Shown: piece after piece, positions 8,454 to 18,148 of the stretch
How the letters are laid out: each line of letters starts with the position of its first letter
How positions within the stretch are numbered: position 1 is the first letter of the stretch
Assembly (NCBI RefSeq): GCF_017309955.1
Contig: NZ_CP021248.1
Location: forward strand, 1,268,501 to 1,332,500
Source of the DNA: Novosphingobium sp. KA1
Lineage (GTDB): Bacteria > Pseudomonadota > Alphaproteobacteria > Sphingomonadales > Sphingomonadaceae
Direction: 5' to 3'
Length of the DNA: 64,000 bases
Translations under genes and position numbers: made by a program
Notes under the pieces: model-generated
What the model was told of the DNA's origin: nothing
The model's database searches: none
The model's input: the letters and a program-made list of their open reading frames with translations, nothing else

Positions 8454-9617
8454 TCAGGGCGCGGCAAAATGCCGCTCCAGCCGGTCGGCTTCCGCCGGGG
8501 TGATGGGCATGACCGCACCGTGCTTGGGCCCGGCGAAATTGGTCGCCTTCATCGGCGATCCCGGTTCGTTGAACCGGCCGAGATTGCGGAAATGCTTGAA
8601 GTCGCTGGTTTCGGAAAAGCCCATGTTGTTGGGTTTCGCACCGAACACGTCATACATCAGCACATACGTATCCGTTCCCGAGCGGCGCCACAGGTTGGGC
8701 GCCTCGGTGCCCACCGTCTCGGGATCGACGGGAGTGGGATCAAACGCATAGCCGCCGTTGATCCTGTCCGAAACCGCCTGCCGGAGATGGCCGGGCCGCT
8801 CGTGCGCGACGTAGAACAAGTGGAACTTGCCGCCGATGCGGGTGATGTCGCCGTCGATCGACCCGACGTTCGGCTTCGGATAGGCAAACAGGGCCTGCGG
8901 CGGCCGGGTCAGCGTGGTGAAGGCATCGTCGGCATAGGAATAGACCATGTGTTCGGTCCCGGCGCCGTCCCGCGTGGTGTAATAGACCATCATCTTGCGG
9001 GCCTTGGGGTCGTAGATCGTCTCCGGCGCCCAGGCCGCGCTCAGATTGGCGGTTTCGGGGAACAGCCGGTCGACATGGACGATGGCATGGGTCCACTGCA
9101 CCAGATCGCGCGACTTCATGAAGATCAGCGAGCGATTGTTGCCCCAGCCGTGGGTCGCCTTGGGACGTTCCCATTCGGTATCGCGCAGGCCCTCGCGCTG
9201 GGCGTAGATGTGCAGGTCGGTCATGCTAAGATAGAACGCGCCGTCCGGCCCGCGCACGATGTGCGGATCGCGAATGCCCTGCTGTTCGGCAATGCCGCGG
9301 CCGCTGAGCACCGGCTGGCCGCCGTTGACGTCGGTAAACGTGTAACCGTCGCGCGAGACGGCGATGTGCAGCGAATGGGTCTCGTCCCGGAAATAGACCA
9401 TGAGGTAGGCCGTGCGCGCGCGCTCCGGCGGCACCGGCGCCGCCTTCTGCCCGGCAAGGCTCGGCACGATCTCGAGCTGCCTCGCTGCGCCGGCAGCCGC
9501 GCCGGCAGCCGACCTGGCTGCGGCACCCCCGGCCGTGACCTGCGCCTCCCCGACCGCCGGCGCGCCGCAAAGCGCGGCCAATCCGGCGGCGACCAGCCCC
9601 ACAACCCTTGCCTTCAT
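8454..9617 (-). CDS. Glycoside hydrolase family 43 protein
   Basis: A 387-residue exported protein with a Sec signal peptide (cut near GEAQ) and an Ala/Gly-rich linker, then a five-bladed beta-propeller of GH43 type. Family landmarks are the IRDPHIV segment, WAPETIYD (catalytic region) and the SIDGDITR and TEAPNLW blades. GH43 enzymes remove arabinose or xylose by inversion. AGAGAGGAC lies just before the start at 9617; longer in-frame extensions reach into the GH51 gene and are not needed. It follows GH51 by 35 bp, so an arabinan-debranching role is likely. The exact subfamily cannot be set from sequence alone. Confidence 0.87.
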   Translation of the reverse strand: MKARVVGLVAAGLAALCGAPAVGEAQVTAGGAAARSAAGAAAGAARQLEIVPSLAGQKAAPVPPERARTAYLMVYFRDETHSLHIAVSRDGYTFTDVNGGQPVLSGRGIAEQQGIRDPHIVRGPDGAFYLSMTDLHIYAQREGLRDTEWERPKATHGWGNNRSLIFMKSRDLVQWTHAIVHVDRLFPETANLSAAWAPETIYDPKARKMMVYYTTRDGAGTEHMVYSYADDAFTTLTRPPQALFAYPKPNVGSIDGDITRIGGKFHLFYVAHERPGHLRQAVSDRINGGYAFDPTPVDPETVGTEAPNLWRRSGTDTYVLMYDVFGAKPNNMGFSETSDFKHFRNLGRFNEPGSPMKATNFAGPKHGAVMPITPAEADRLERHFAAP

Positions 9618-9652
9618 GTCCTCTCTCCGCTTGCCCGGCCCTGCGCGGCCTT

Positions 9653-11311
9653 TCATTCGACTTCCAGCACGGTGACCGATTTCGACGGCAGCACCAGTTC
9701 CACCTCGCCGCCCGACAGGTGCACGGCCAACGGGCGCGGCACGAAGGGATCCGCCTTGTCGAAGGTGATCCGGGTATCGATGGCGTCCGCCGTCAGCACT
9801 TGCGCGCCCGCGCGGTGCCAGCGGCCACCCGCCAGATGGATCCGCAGGCGGTTCGCCCTTGCCGGGTCGAGATTGGCGATGGTGACGTGCAGCCTGCCGC
9901 CGGCATCGCGCGAGGCGGACAGGTCGATGCCGGCAAGCCGCACATCGCCATGGACGTAGTCCGGCGTCTCGACCTGCACGGGCAGCGCCGTGGCCCCCTG
10001 ATGGACCTTGTACATGTCGAAGACATGGTAGGTCGGGGTGACGACCATCGCGCTCCCGCGCGTCAGGACCAGCGACTGGATCACGTTCACCATCTGCGCG
10101 AGGTTGGCCATCCTGACCCGGTCGGCGTGACGGTTGAAGATGTTGAGGCTCTTGGCCGCGATCAGCGCATCGCGCAGGGTACTTTCGAGATAGAGCTGGG
10201 AAGGCGCATCCTTCTCGCTTTCGAACCACCCGCCCCACTCGTCCACCGCCAGCGCGACACGCCTGCCCGGATCGTAGCGGTCCATGATCTCGGCATGACG
10301 GCGGATCAGTTCGTCGGTAAGCGCGACCCGGGCCAGCGCCGCCGCCCAGCCGCTCTCGTCAAACCCTACGTTGCGGCCCTTGGCGTGCCAGTCGTTGCCT
10401 GCAAACGTGTAGAAATGCAGCGACAGCCCCCACATCAAGGGCGTGTCGCCGGTGAGGCCAAGCGGCGTCGGTTTCGGCCGCCACAGCATGGCCTGCGCCA
10501 TCACCCGCTCGGTCCAGGCATAGTCGTCGGTATCGGCGCCGACGGCGATCAGCCTTGCCCGCGCGCCCGAATAGGTGCGCAGGAAGGCCGCGTAGTGGCG
10601 GAATGCCGCCGCGTACGTGTCGGCGCTCATGTTGCCGCCGCAGCCCCAGCTTTCGTTGCCCACGCCGATGTAGGGCACCTGCCAGGGCGCGGGGTGACCG
10701 TTGGCCGCCCGCTCCTGCCCGGGCGCACTGTCCTGCGGGGCCGTCATGTAGCGCAGCCAGTCATCCGCCTCCCGCACGCTGCCGCTGCCAAGGTTGACCG
10801 AGACAAACGCGCTCGCCCCGATCTGGCCGAGGAAGTCCATGAATTCGTGGGTGCCGAAGGCGTTGGTCTCGGGCGTCCGGCCCCATGCGGAATTGATCCC
10901 GCGCGGCCGCTTGTCCGCCGCCCCGATGCCGTCGCGCCAATGGTAGCCATCGGCAAAACAGCCGCCCGGCCAGCGGATGACCGGCACCCTGACCCGCCGC
11001 AGCGCGGCAACGACGTCGGAGCGGATGCCGCGCAGGTTGGGGATCGGCGAATCCGGCCCGACCCAGATGCCCTCGTAGACGCCGCGCCCGAGATGCTCGA
11101 CGAACTGGCCGTAGATGTTCGGATCGATGGTGGGGCCGCCAGCTTCTACGGATACGGTCGCGCGCGACTGGAGCGTGGTGCGCGCGCCCGAAGCGGACCT
11201 TGCCCCGCCATCGCTTCCGGCGCTGGTCCCGGCACTGGCGGGAGACGTCATGCCGCTCGCCGCCAGCAGCAGCGCAAGCCCGCAGGCCAGGCTCCGGCGC
11301 GATCGAGACAT
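9653..11311 (-). CDS. abfA: Alpha-L-arabinofuranosidase, GH51, exported
   Basis: A 552-residue GH51 enzyme. It has an N-terminal signal peptide and linker (to about residue 50), the NIYGQFVEHLGRGVYEG opening, the WPGGCFADGYHW loop, the acid/base Glu in IGVGNESWG (E220) and the nucleophile Glu in AVDEWGG (E358), followed by a beta domain. It releases terminal arabinofuranose from arabinan or arabinogalactan side chains. GGAGGGGAG sits directly before the ATG. A signal peptide is notable because many bacterial GH51 enzymes are cytoplasmic. It starts the GH51-GH43-esterase set, with a repeat element immediately upstream (11322-11593). Confidence 0.92.
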   Translation of the reverse strand: MSRSRRSLACGLALLLAASGMTSPASAGTSAGSDGGARSASGARTTLQSRATVSVEAGGPTIDPNIYGQFVEHLGRGVYEGIWVGPDSPIPNLRGIRSDVVAALRRVRVPVIRWPGGCFADGYHWRDGIGAADKRPRGINSAWGRTPETNAFGTHEFMDFLGQIGASAFVSVNLGSGSVREADDWLRYMTAPQDSAPGQERAANGHPAPWQVPYIGVGNESWGCGGNMSADTYAAAFRHYAAFLRTYSGARARLIAVGADTDDYAWTERVMAQAMLWRPKPTPLGLTGDTPLMWGLSLHFYTFAGNDWHAKGRNVGFDESGWAAALARVALTDELIRRHAEIMDRYDPGRRVALAVDEWGGWFESEKDAPSQLYLESTLRDALIAAKSLNIFNRHADRVRMANLAQMVNVIQSLVLTRGSAMVVTPTYHVFDMYKVHQGATALPVQVETPDYVHGDVRLAGIDLSASRDAGGRLHVTIANLDPARANRLRIHLAGGRWHRAGAQVLTADAIDTRITFDKADPFVPRPLAVHLSGGEVELVLPSKSVTVLEVE

Positions 11312-11321
11312 CTCCCCTCCT

Positions 11322-11593
11322 TTTAGGCCGTAAACTCATAAATGGCGCCATCGAGGCGCCCAAATGGCGAACAGTTCGGTCCGAAGTGACTGCCGGGCGG
11401 GCTGGTTGCCCGTCCAAGGTCGCTTCGGTTCGAAATGGAAGCCATTTGGGCGTCCCTTCGGGATTTGACCAAAATGGTCCATCGCTGCGTCAGGAAGCCT
11501 TGAAATATGGACATATTCCTTCGCCTTCCTTCCTGGCGCTGAACCATTTTGCTTCAAACCTCGATGACGCCGTTTATGAGTTTACGGCCTAAT
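11322..11593. repeat. MITE-like element with near-perfect terminal inverted repeats
   Basis: About 270 bp are bounded by inverted repeats starting TTAGGCCGTAAACTCATAAA at the left and ending with its complement at the right; about 33 of the first 35 bases pair. The ends read TA-GGCC, as expected if TA is the duplicated target, but TA is also part of the palindrome so this is not proof. No transposase is encoded. An internal segment of about 90 bp is related to 53965-54060. It separates the TonB receptor gene from GH51 and could affect GH51 expression. Confidence 0.75.
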
Positions 11594-11685
11594 TGTCGGA
11601 CTAGAGATGATGCCTCATTTCGCACCCGTCAACCACATTTCGGGACGAAAGGTCATATTTCGGGTTGATAAGGGAGCCGGTAGCC

Positions 11686-11721
11686 AGACGGTCTGGATGG
11701 CGTCCTCCATCCAGACCGTCT
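11686..11721. terminator. 15-bp perfect hairpin after the TonB receptor gene
   Basis: AGACGGTCTGGATGG pairs perfectly with CCATCCAGACCGTCT around a 6-base loop, 11 bp after the receptor stop codon. On the plus strand it is followed by TTTATCC; on the minus strand, the direction of the gene, there is no clear U tract. It may end transcription or protect the 3' end of the receptor message. Confidence 0.6.
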
Positions 11722-11732
11722 TTATCCGGCCG

Positions 11733-14516
11733 TCACATCGTGAAGCGCACGCCGACACGGAACGTGCGGCCGATCGCGTCGAAGTCCGAGATGCCCGAAG
11801 GACCGTTGGCCACATAGGGATTGATCAGCTGGTTGAAGACGTTGGTGACGCTCAGATAGGCCTCCCAGTCGTGATCGACCGGCAGCTTTGCCGAAATCCG
11901 GGTATCGAACAGCACCTGTCCGGCAAAATGGCGCTGCGGCAGATCGCTGACGAGCGTGCTCTTGTCATAGGCGCCGCCACCGATGAAACGCGCCTGGTTA
12001 AACAGCGAGACCGCGCCGATGCGCAAGTCCGCCTGCCCGGTCAGGCGCCAGTGCGGCGCGGTGCCGATCTGGCCAGCACGGTCGATCGCCGCGACGCCCG
12101 GCGAGCTTTGCTCGTACTTGTCGATATAGTTGCCCAGCAGGCGCGCGGAGATCGCCGCGTCCTTGGCCAGCCAGGGCAGGTTCGAACGGTACCCCGCCTC
12201 GAAGTCGATGCCGCGCGTATTGAACGAGGCCAGGTTCTGGGTGACGATGTCGATCTGCGTCAGCACGCCATTGGCATCGCGGCTGATGAGCGCACAGGCC
12301 GAGGCGCTGCCGTTGTAGCAATCGTCCATTTCCTGCTGGTACGAAAGCGAGGCGATCGCATCGCGGATCCGGATGTCGTAGTAGTCCGCCGAGACGTTGA
12401 AGCCCGGCAGGAACGAGGGCGAATAGACCGCACCGAAGGTCAGCGTATTGGCCACTTCCGGACGCAGGTCGGGATTGCCGCGCACCACCGAGCGGACGTT
12501 GGTCGCGGTCGTATTGGTGAACGGATCGTAGACCTGCGGCTGATAGCTGGTGGTGCCGCGCTGGAACAGCTCGTAGAGGCTGGGTGCGCGGATGTCGCGC
12601 GAACGGGTGACGCGCAGGCGCAGGTCGTCGTAGAGCTGCCAGGTCAGGCCGGCCTTCCACGTCGTCACCGCGCCGCTGGTGCTGTAATCGGTACGGCGGA
12701 CCGCGCCGTTGAAGTCCAGCGCCCGGATCAGCGGCAGGTCCTTCAGCAGCGGCACGTCGAGTTCGAGGAAGGCTTCCTTGACGTTGTACTTGCCGCTCTG
12801 CGCCTTGGCATTGCCGACGCGGTAGGCGCCTTCGGCATTGGTGATCGGGTTATACGCTTCCGACAAGGGATCGACGACCTGGTTGAAGCTCTGGCGGCGG
12901 TATTCGACACCGGCGGCAAAGCCCAGATCGCCTGCCCAGAGCGTAACCGGAGCCCCCGCGATCGAGGCGGCGGCGACGAATTCCTTGAATTTCTGATCGG
13001 CGGTATTGGTACCGGTCACGTAGTTCAGGGCGTCGCTGGACACGGTATTGGTGCCGAAGACATTGACCGGAACACAGCCGTTGCCCGGATTGGCCAGCGA
13101 GGAACGGCAGACGATGGCGCCGCTGGAAGGATCGACCACGGCATCGGCGGCATTGACGTAATTCGCCTGGATAAGATCGTGGTGGAGCGCCAGATTGCGC
13201 TCGTTGCGCGCGGCTTCGGCATAGACGTTCCACTTGAGCCCGCCCAGTACGTTGCCTTCCGCGCCAAGCACGCCGCGTATGGTCTCGTTGGCGACTTTCA
13301 CGCGGGTGCGCGGCAGGTCGTCGTCATAGCGGCCCATGGTCACGGTGGTGACGCCCGCCTCGTCCATCATTTCGGCCAGCGCGTCCGGCAGATAGGCGTT
13401 ATCGCGCGAGAGCGTGAGCGCCGTGGTGCCAAGCTGGTTCGAGTAGGAGCCGACCTGGTACGCGTTCCGGGTCTTGCCGTAATTGCCCTCGGCAAAGACG
13501 GTGAAGCTGTCGCTCACATCGAAGGCGAGGCGCGAATAGACGATCTTCTTGTCCAGCCCCGCGATCAGCGGCGCGAACTGCGGGCGCGGGCCATCGCCGC
13601 CGACCATCGTCGAGCTCGTGACGCTCGTGCCGTAGTTGAATGCGACCGGGTTGCCGCTGGCATCGAACGTCGTGCCCTTCAGCGGGCCGCTGGTGATGAG
13701 GCCGCCGAAGTTCGCATTGGCCACACGCACGTCGCAGGCGAAATCGCGCTTGGTGGCAGACCCCGAAGGCAGCGAGATCGGCTGGCAGCTCTTCTGCGAG
13801 AACGGACGCGCCAGGCGGTCATCCACGCCCGCATTGCGGAAGTATTCACCGCTGATCAGGAAATGCGCACGGTCGTCGGCAAAACGCGCGCCATAGGCAA
13901 GCTCGATCTTCTGCTCGTCGTTGTCGCCGTAGGTCGTGATGCCGCTTTGGATGTTGCCGGTGAGGCCGGTGAACTTCTTGTTGATGATGAAGTTCACCAC
14001 GCCGCCCACCGCGTCGGAGCCATAGGCCGCCGAGGCGCCGCCGGTCACCACTTCCACGCGCTCGACCAGCGCCTGGGGGAACATGTTGGTGTCCACCTGC
14101 CCGCTGCCGTCGCTGGGAATGAAGCGGCGGCCGTCGAACAGGGTCAGCGTGCGGGTGGTGCCGAGGTTACGCAAGTTGAGATAGGCGCCGCCCTGCCCGC
14201 TGGAGGTCTGCGCACCGCGCGGGCCTGCCGAGGACGAGAGCGCCGGAAGCTGCTTGAGCGCTTCGCCCAGCGTGGTGGGGGCCGCGGCATTGAGCTGCGC
14301 CGCGCTTGTCACCGTCACCGGCGTCGGGCGGTTGAAGCCGGACAGCGGAATGCGGCTGCCGGTCACCACGATATCTTCGGTGGTGACGGAAGCCCCGGAA
14401 TCCTGCGCATCTGCAGCGGCAGTAGCAGCAGGCGCCGCATCCTGCGCCATCGCTGCCGTGTGGCTGAACAGAGCGAGCGCCGACACCCCGCCAAGGACGG
14501 TAAACCGCTTCATCAT
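11733..14516 (-). CDS. TonB-dependent outer-membrane receptor (left pectin half)
   Basis: A 927-residue receptor with a Sec signal peptide (cut near AMAQ), a TonB-box-like region (EDIVVTGSRIP), a plug domain with LRNLGTTRTLTLFDGRR and VTGGASAAYGSDAVGGVVNFI, and a 22-strand-type barrel ending in a typical beta strand (TFRVGVRFTM). The start at 14516 or 14513 (MMKRF) is chosen; the upstream TTG adds only residues that spell the ribosome-binding site GGAGGGGAG. It lies 64 bp after the UxuA-like gene in the same direction. Import of arabino- or rhamnogalacturonan oligosaccharides is inferred from the flanking GH51, GH43 and lyase genes. Confidence 0.92.
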   Translation of the reverse strand: MMKRFTVLGGVSALALFSHTAAMAQDAAPAATAAADAQDSGASVTTEDIVVTGSRIPLSGFNRPTPVTVTSAAQLNAAAPTTLGEALKQLPALSSSAGPRGAQTSSGQGGAYLNLRNLGTTRTLTLFDGRRFIPSDGSGQVDTNMFPQALVERVEVVTGGASAAYGSDAVGGVVNFIINKKFTGLTGNIQSGITTYGDNDEQKIELAYGARFADDRAHFLISGEYFRNAGVDDRLARPFSQKSCQPISLPSGSATKRDFACDVRVANANFGGLITSGPLKGTTFDASGNPVAFNYGTSVTSSTMVGGDGPRPQFAPLIAGLDKKIVYSRLAFDVSDSFTVFAEGNYGKTRNAYQVGSYSNQLGTTALTLSRDNAYLPDALAEMMDEAGVTTVTMGRYDDDLPRTRVKVANETIRGVLGAEGNVLGGLKWNVYAEAARNERNLALHHDLIQANYVNAADAVVDPSSGAIVCRSSLANPGNGCVPVNVFGTNTVSSDALNYVTGTNTADQKFKEFVAAASIAGAPVTLWAGDLGFAAGVEYRRQSFNQVVDPLSEAYNPITNAEGAYRVGNAKAQSGKYNVKEAFLELDVPLLKDLPLIRALDFNGAVRRTDYSTSGAVTTWKAGLTWQLYDDLRLRVTRSRDIRAPSLYELFQRGTTSYQPQVYDPFTNTTATNVRSVVRGNPDLRPEVANTLTFGAVYSPSFLPGFNVSADYYDIRIRDAIASLSYQQEMDDCYNGSASACALISRDANGVLTQIDIVTQNLASFNTRGIDFEAGYRSNLPWLAKDAAISARLLGNYIDKYEQSSPGVAAIDRAGQIGTAPHWRLTGQADLRIGAVSLFNQARFIGGGAYDKSTLVSDLPQRHFAGQVLFDTRISAKLPVDHDWEAYLSVTNVFNQLINPYVANGPSGISDFDAIGRTFRVGVRFTM

Positions 14517-14580
14517 CTTAGGAAAACTCCCCTCCAAAGGATCTTGTCTGGATCGCCCGCCGGGCGTCGTTCTTGTATTC

Positions 14581-15732
14581 TCAGGTCAAACGCTGGGCCG
14601 ATTGCAGCAGGCCGCGTATGTAGCCGTAGCAAAAGGCGAAATTCTCGGCCCGAGGCGTCCACACCGGCTTGCCGTCGACCACTTGCGGGTCGTCCATACC
14701 GGGCACGTGATCGGGCATGATCATGCCGTCGTAGCCGACTTCCGCATAAGTCTGGAGCGCGCGGACCATGTCGATGTCGCCCTCGTCCGGGAAACTCTCG
14801 TTGAAGCGGTCGCGGTGGCCCTGGATATTGCGGAAGTGGACGTTGAAGATCTTCTTGCGGCTGCCGAACCAGCGGATCACGTCGAAGATCTGGCTGGCCG
14901 GATCGGTCAGGTTCTCGCAGACCGATCCCTGGCAGAAATTGAGGCCGTGATAAGGGCTCTCGTTGATCTGGACGAGGCGCTGCAGCCCCTCGACCGTGCC
15001 CAGCACATTGGTCACCCCCTGATAGCCGCCGGGCGGGGTGCCGGGGTCTTGCGGGTGGCAGGCGATGCGCACCTTGGTCTCGTTGGCGACCGGCACGATG
15101 CGGTCGAGAAAATAGGTGATCCGCTCCCAGAACAGGTCGGCATCGACCACTCCGGCGCGGGTCAGCGGGGTTGCGGGTTTCGCTTTCGACAAGTCCCACG
15201 CGAAGTAATGCGAACCGCCGCGCCCCTCGGCAGGCGCGGTGCGCAGCACGCCGAGCAGGCTCATGTTGTACTTCACCGCCGGGATGCCCGCCGCCGCGCA
15301 GTTGCGCAGCGTGGTCGCGAAAGCCTCGATGTCGCGGTCGCGCTCGGCCCCGTCGCCCAGCATGATCGCAGGGTGCTTCTCGCGGTCGATGTGGGTCGAG
15401 GCCAGCAGGTCCGGCTCCAGCATGTCGAGGCTGAGGCCGTGGCGCTGCGCCATGTCGCGCAGGCGCAGGAGCTCATCGACGGTCGGATAGAGCCGCCCGT
15501 CCGCAACCGAGGCGCGGGCACAGATATTGGTGACGCCGAAACGCGCGAAATCGGCAAAGTGTGCCTCGCTGGAGGGCATGCTCTGGCAGCCGAGCTTCAT
15601 GAGATAGGGCTTGCGGCCCGAAGCGGCAGGCGCAACGGGCCTTGCGGAGCGCGCCGAGACCGCCTGAGCCCCACCGGCCAGCGTCAGCGATGCGCCCGCA
15701 CCGGCTGCCAGCATGAAGTTCCTGCGATCCAT
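14581..15732 (-). CDS. UxuA-like mannonate dehydratase family protein with Tat leader
   Basis: A 383-residue TIM-barrel protein resembling D-mannonate dehydratase UxuA: HPQDPG (H226), NFCQGSVCEN (C268), VHFRNIQG (H299), FNESFPDEGDID and MPDHVPG (D341, H342) are all present and form the metal site of that family. UxuA makes 2-keto-3-deoxygluconate from mannonate in the cytosol, but this protein begins MDRRNFMLAAGAGASLTLAG, a clear twin-arginine leader. Either it acts on a free sugar acid in the periplasm or it is a relative with another reaction. GGGGAG precedes the start at 15732; the longer in-frame frame is not supported. It heads an operon with the TonB receptor. Confidence 0.82.
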   Translation of the reverse strand: MDRRNFMLAAGAGASLTLAGGAQAVSARSARPVAPAASGRKPYLMKLGCQSMPSSEAHFADFARFGVTNICARASVADGRLYPTVDELLRLRDMAQRHGLSLDMLEPDLLASTHIDREKHPAIMLGDGAERDRDIEAFATTLRNCAAAGIPAVKYNMSLLGVLRTAPAEGRGGSHYFAWDLSKAKPATPLTRAGVVDADLFWERITYFLDRIVPVANETKVRIACHPQDPGTPPGGYQGVTNVLGTVEGLQRLVQINESPYHGLNFCQGSVCENLTDPASQIFDVIRWFGSRKKIFNVHFRNIQGHRDRFNESFPDEGDIDMVRALQTYAEVGYDGMIMPDHVPGMDDPQVVDGKPVWTPRAENFAFCYGYIRGLLQSAQRLT

Positions 15733-17012
<1,280 letters not shown>

Positions 17013-17074
17013 TCGCTCGATAGCGTGAGTGTCACAGGGTGACAGGCCAGATCGGATGGCCTAGTCGGTTGGCG

Positions 17075-17962
17075 ATGTTCGATCTCAGCCAATTGCGCTG
17101 CTTTGTCGCGGCCGCCGAGGAGCTTCATTTCGGCCGCGCCGCGCGGCGACTGAACATGACCCAGTCGCCGCTCAGCCGCCAGATCCAGCTGCTGGAGCGG
17201 ATCCTCGGCGTCACCCTGCTCGAAAGGACCAGCCGGCAGGTGCAACTGACTCCTGCCGGCAGCGCCTTCCTGATCGAATCCCGCCGTATCCTGCGCCTTG
17301 CCGAAGGCGCCGCGCTCGCCGCCCGGCGGATTGCCAAGGGCGATGCCGGGCGCGTGGTGATCGGCTTCACCGCCGCCTCGGGCTACGACCTGCTGCCGCG
17401 CATCGTCGCGCAGGCGCTGGCCAAGCTGCCCAACATCGAACTCGAACTGCGCGAGATGGTGACGTCGGAGCAGCTCGACGCGCTGCTGACGGGCCTGATC
17501 GACCTCGCCTTCGTGCGCCCGCCGATCGACCGCGCCGAGTTCGACCATGTGCTGATCCACCGCGAGCCGATGCTGGCCGCCCTGCCCTCCGGCGACCCGA
17601 GGCAGGCCAAGGCCGCGCTCGACCTTGCGGACTTCGACGAGAAGCCGCTCATCATGTACAGCCGGCAGGGCGCCGGGTATTTCCACGAGATGCTGGTGAA
17701 GCTGTTCGCGGAGGCCTCGGTCACGCCCAGCTATGTGCAGCATGTGACGCAGATCCACTCGATGCTCGGCCTCGTGCGCTCGGGCCTTGCCGCCGCCATC
17801 GTGCCGGAAGCCGCCAAGAGCCTGCACATGACCGACGTGCACTTGCGCACGATCCGCACGACGCCCGAGGCGCCGGCGGAACTGCTGCTGGCCTGGCACC
17901 GCGAGAACGAGAACCCCGCGCTCGACGTGATGCGCCAGCTCTGCTTCGAAACGCTGCTTTGA
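17075..17962 (+). CDS. LysR-family transcriptional regulator (kdgD-linked)
   Basis: A 295-residue LTTR with the canonical N-terminal helix-turn-helix (LRCFVAAAEELHFGRAARRLNMTQSPLSRQI in pieces, residues 5-40), a linker helix and a two-lobed effector domain. It follows kdgD in the same direction and precedes a convergent MFS carrier, so control of sugar-acid uptake and breakdown is likely. The ATG at 17075 gives the standard LTTR N-terminus; a GTG 36 bp earlier only adds non-family residues. The stop codon runs directly into a strong hairpin terminator. Confidence 0.9.
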   Translation: MFDLSQLRCFVAAAEELHFGRAARRLNMTQSPLSRQIQLLERILGVTLLERTSRQVQLTPAGSAFLIESRRILRLAEGAALAARRIAKGDAGRVVIGFTAASGYDLLPRIVAQALAKLPNIELELREMVTSEQLDALLTGLIDLAFVRPPIDRAEFDHVLIHREPMLAALPSGDPRQAKAALDLADFDEKPLIMYSRQGAGYFHEMLVKLFAEASVTPSYVQHVTQIHSMLGLVRSGLAAAIVPEAAKSLHMTDVHLRTIRTTPEAPAELLLAWHRENENPALDVMRQLCFETLL

Positions 17963-17984
17963 AAATCCGCTGAAAGCGGATTTT
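17962..17984 (+). terminator. Intrinsic terminator of the LysR gene
   Basis: AAAATCCGC and GCGGATTTT pair around the loop TGAAA, starting at the last base of the stop codon and ending in a T run. It is the first of several hairpins in a nested structure reaching 18138. Confidence 0.8.
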
Positions 17985-17985
17985 G

Positions 17986-18110
17986 GCGGCACCGGCCCAC
18001 TCCCGTCCCGAAGAACACGAAAAGGTCCGGCGGACCTTTTCGCTGAGGGGGCCGACCACCCATCAGGATACACTCGTGGGTGGCCGGGTGGGGGAGTGGG
18101 CCGGTGCCGC
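17986..18110. repeat. Nested inverted-repeat structure (19-bp outer arms)
   Basis: GCGGCACCGGCCCACTCCC at 17986-18004 is exactly complementary to 18092-18110. Between the arms lie two more hairpins: GAAAAGGTCC paired with GGACCTTTTC at 18019-18041 and CCACCCA paired with TGGGTGG at 18056-18083. The whole can fold as a three-way cruciform between two convergent genes. It has no coding capacity that looks real. Confidence 0.8.
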
Positions 18111-18113
18111 TAC

Positions 18114-18138
18114 GAAAATGCCCCTCAGGGGCATTTTC
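18114..18138 (-). terminator. Terminator of the convergent MFS gene
   Basis: GAAAATGCCCC and GGGGCATTTTC pair perfectly around TCA, 11 bp past the MFS stop codon. A and T runs on both sides make it able to work in both directions. Confidence 0.8.
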
Positions 18139-18148
18139 CAAACAGGCT

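Noticed and set aside
9618..10238. N-terminal extension of the GH43 frame into GH51
   Set aside because: The extension has no signal peptide or family similarity; the start at 9617 gives both a signal peptide and a good ribosome-binding site.
11607..14720. A 1037-residue plus-strand open frame
   Set aside because: It is antisense to a clear TonB receptor, rich in Arg, His and Ala as expected for the shadow of high-GC coding DNA, and has no ribosome-binding site or domain.
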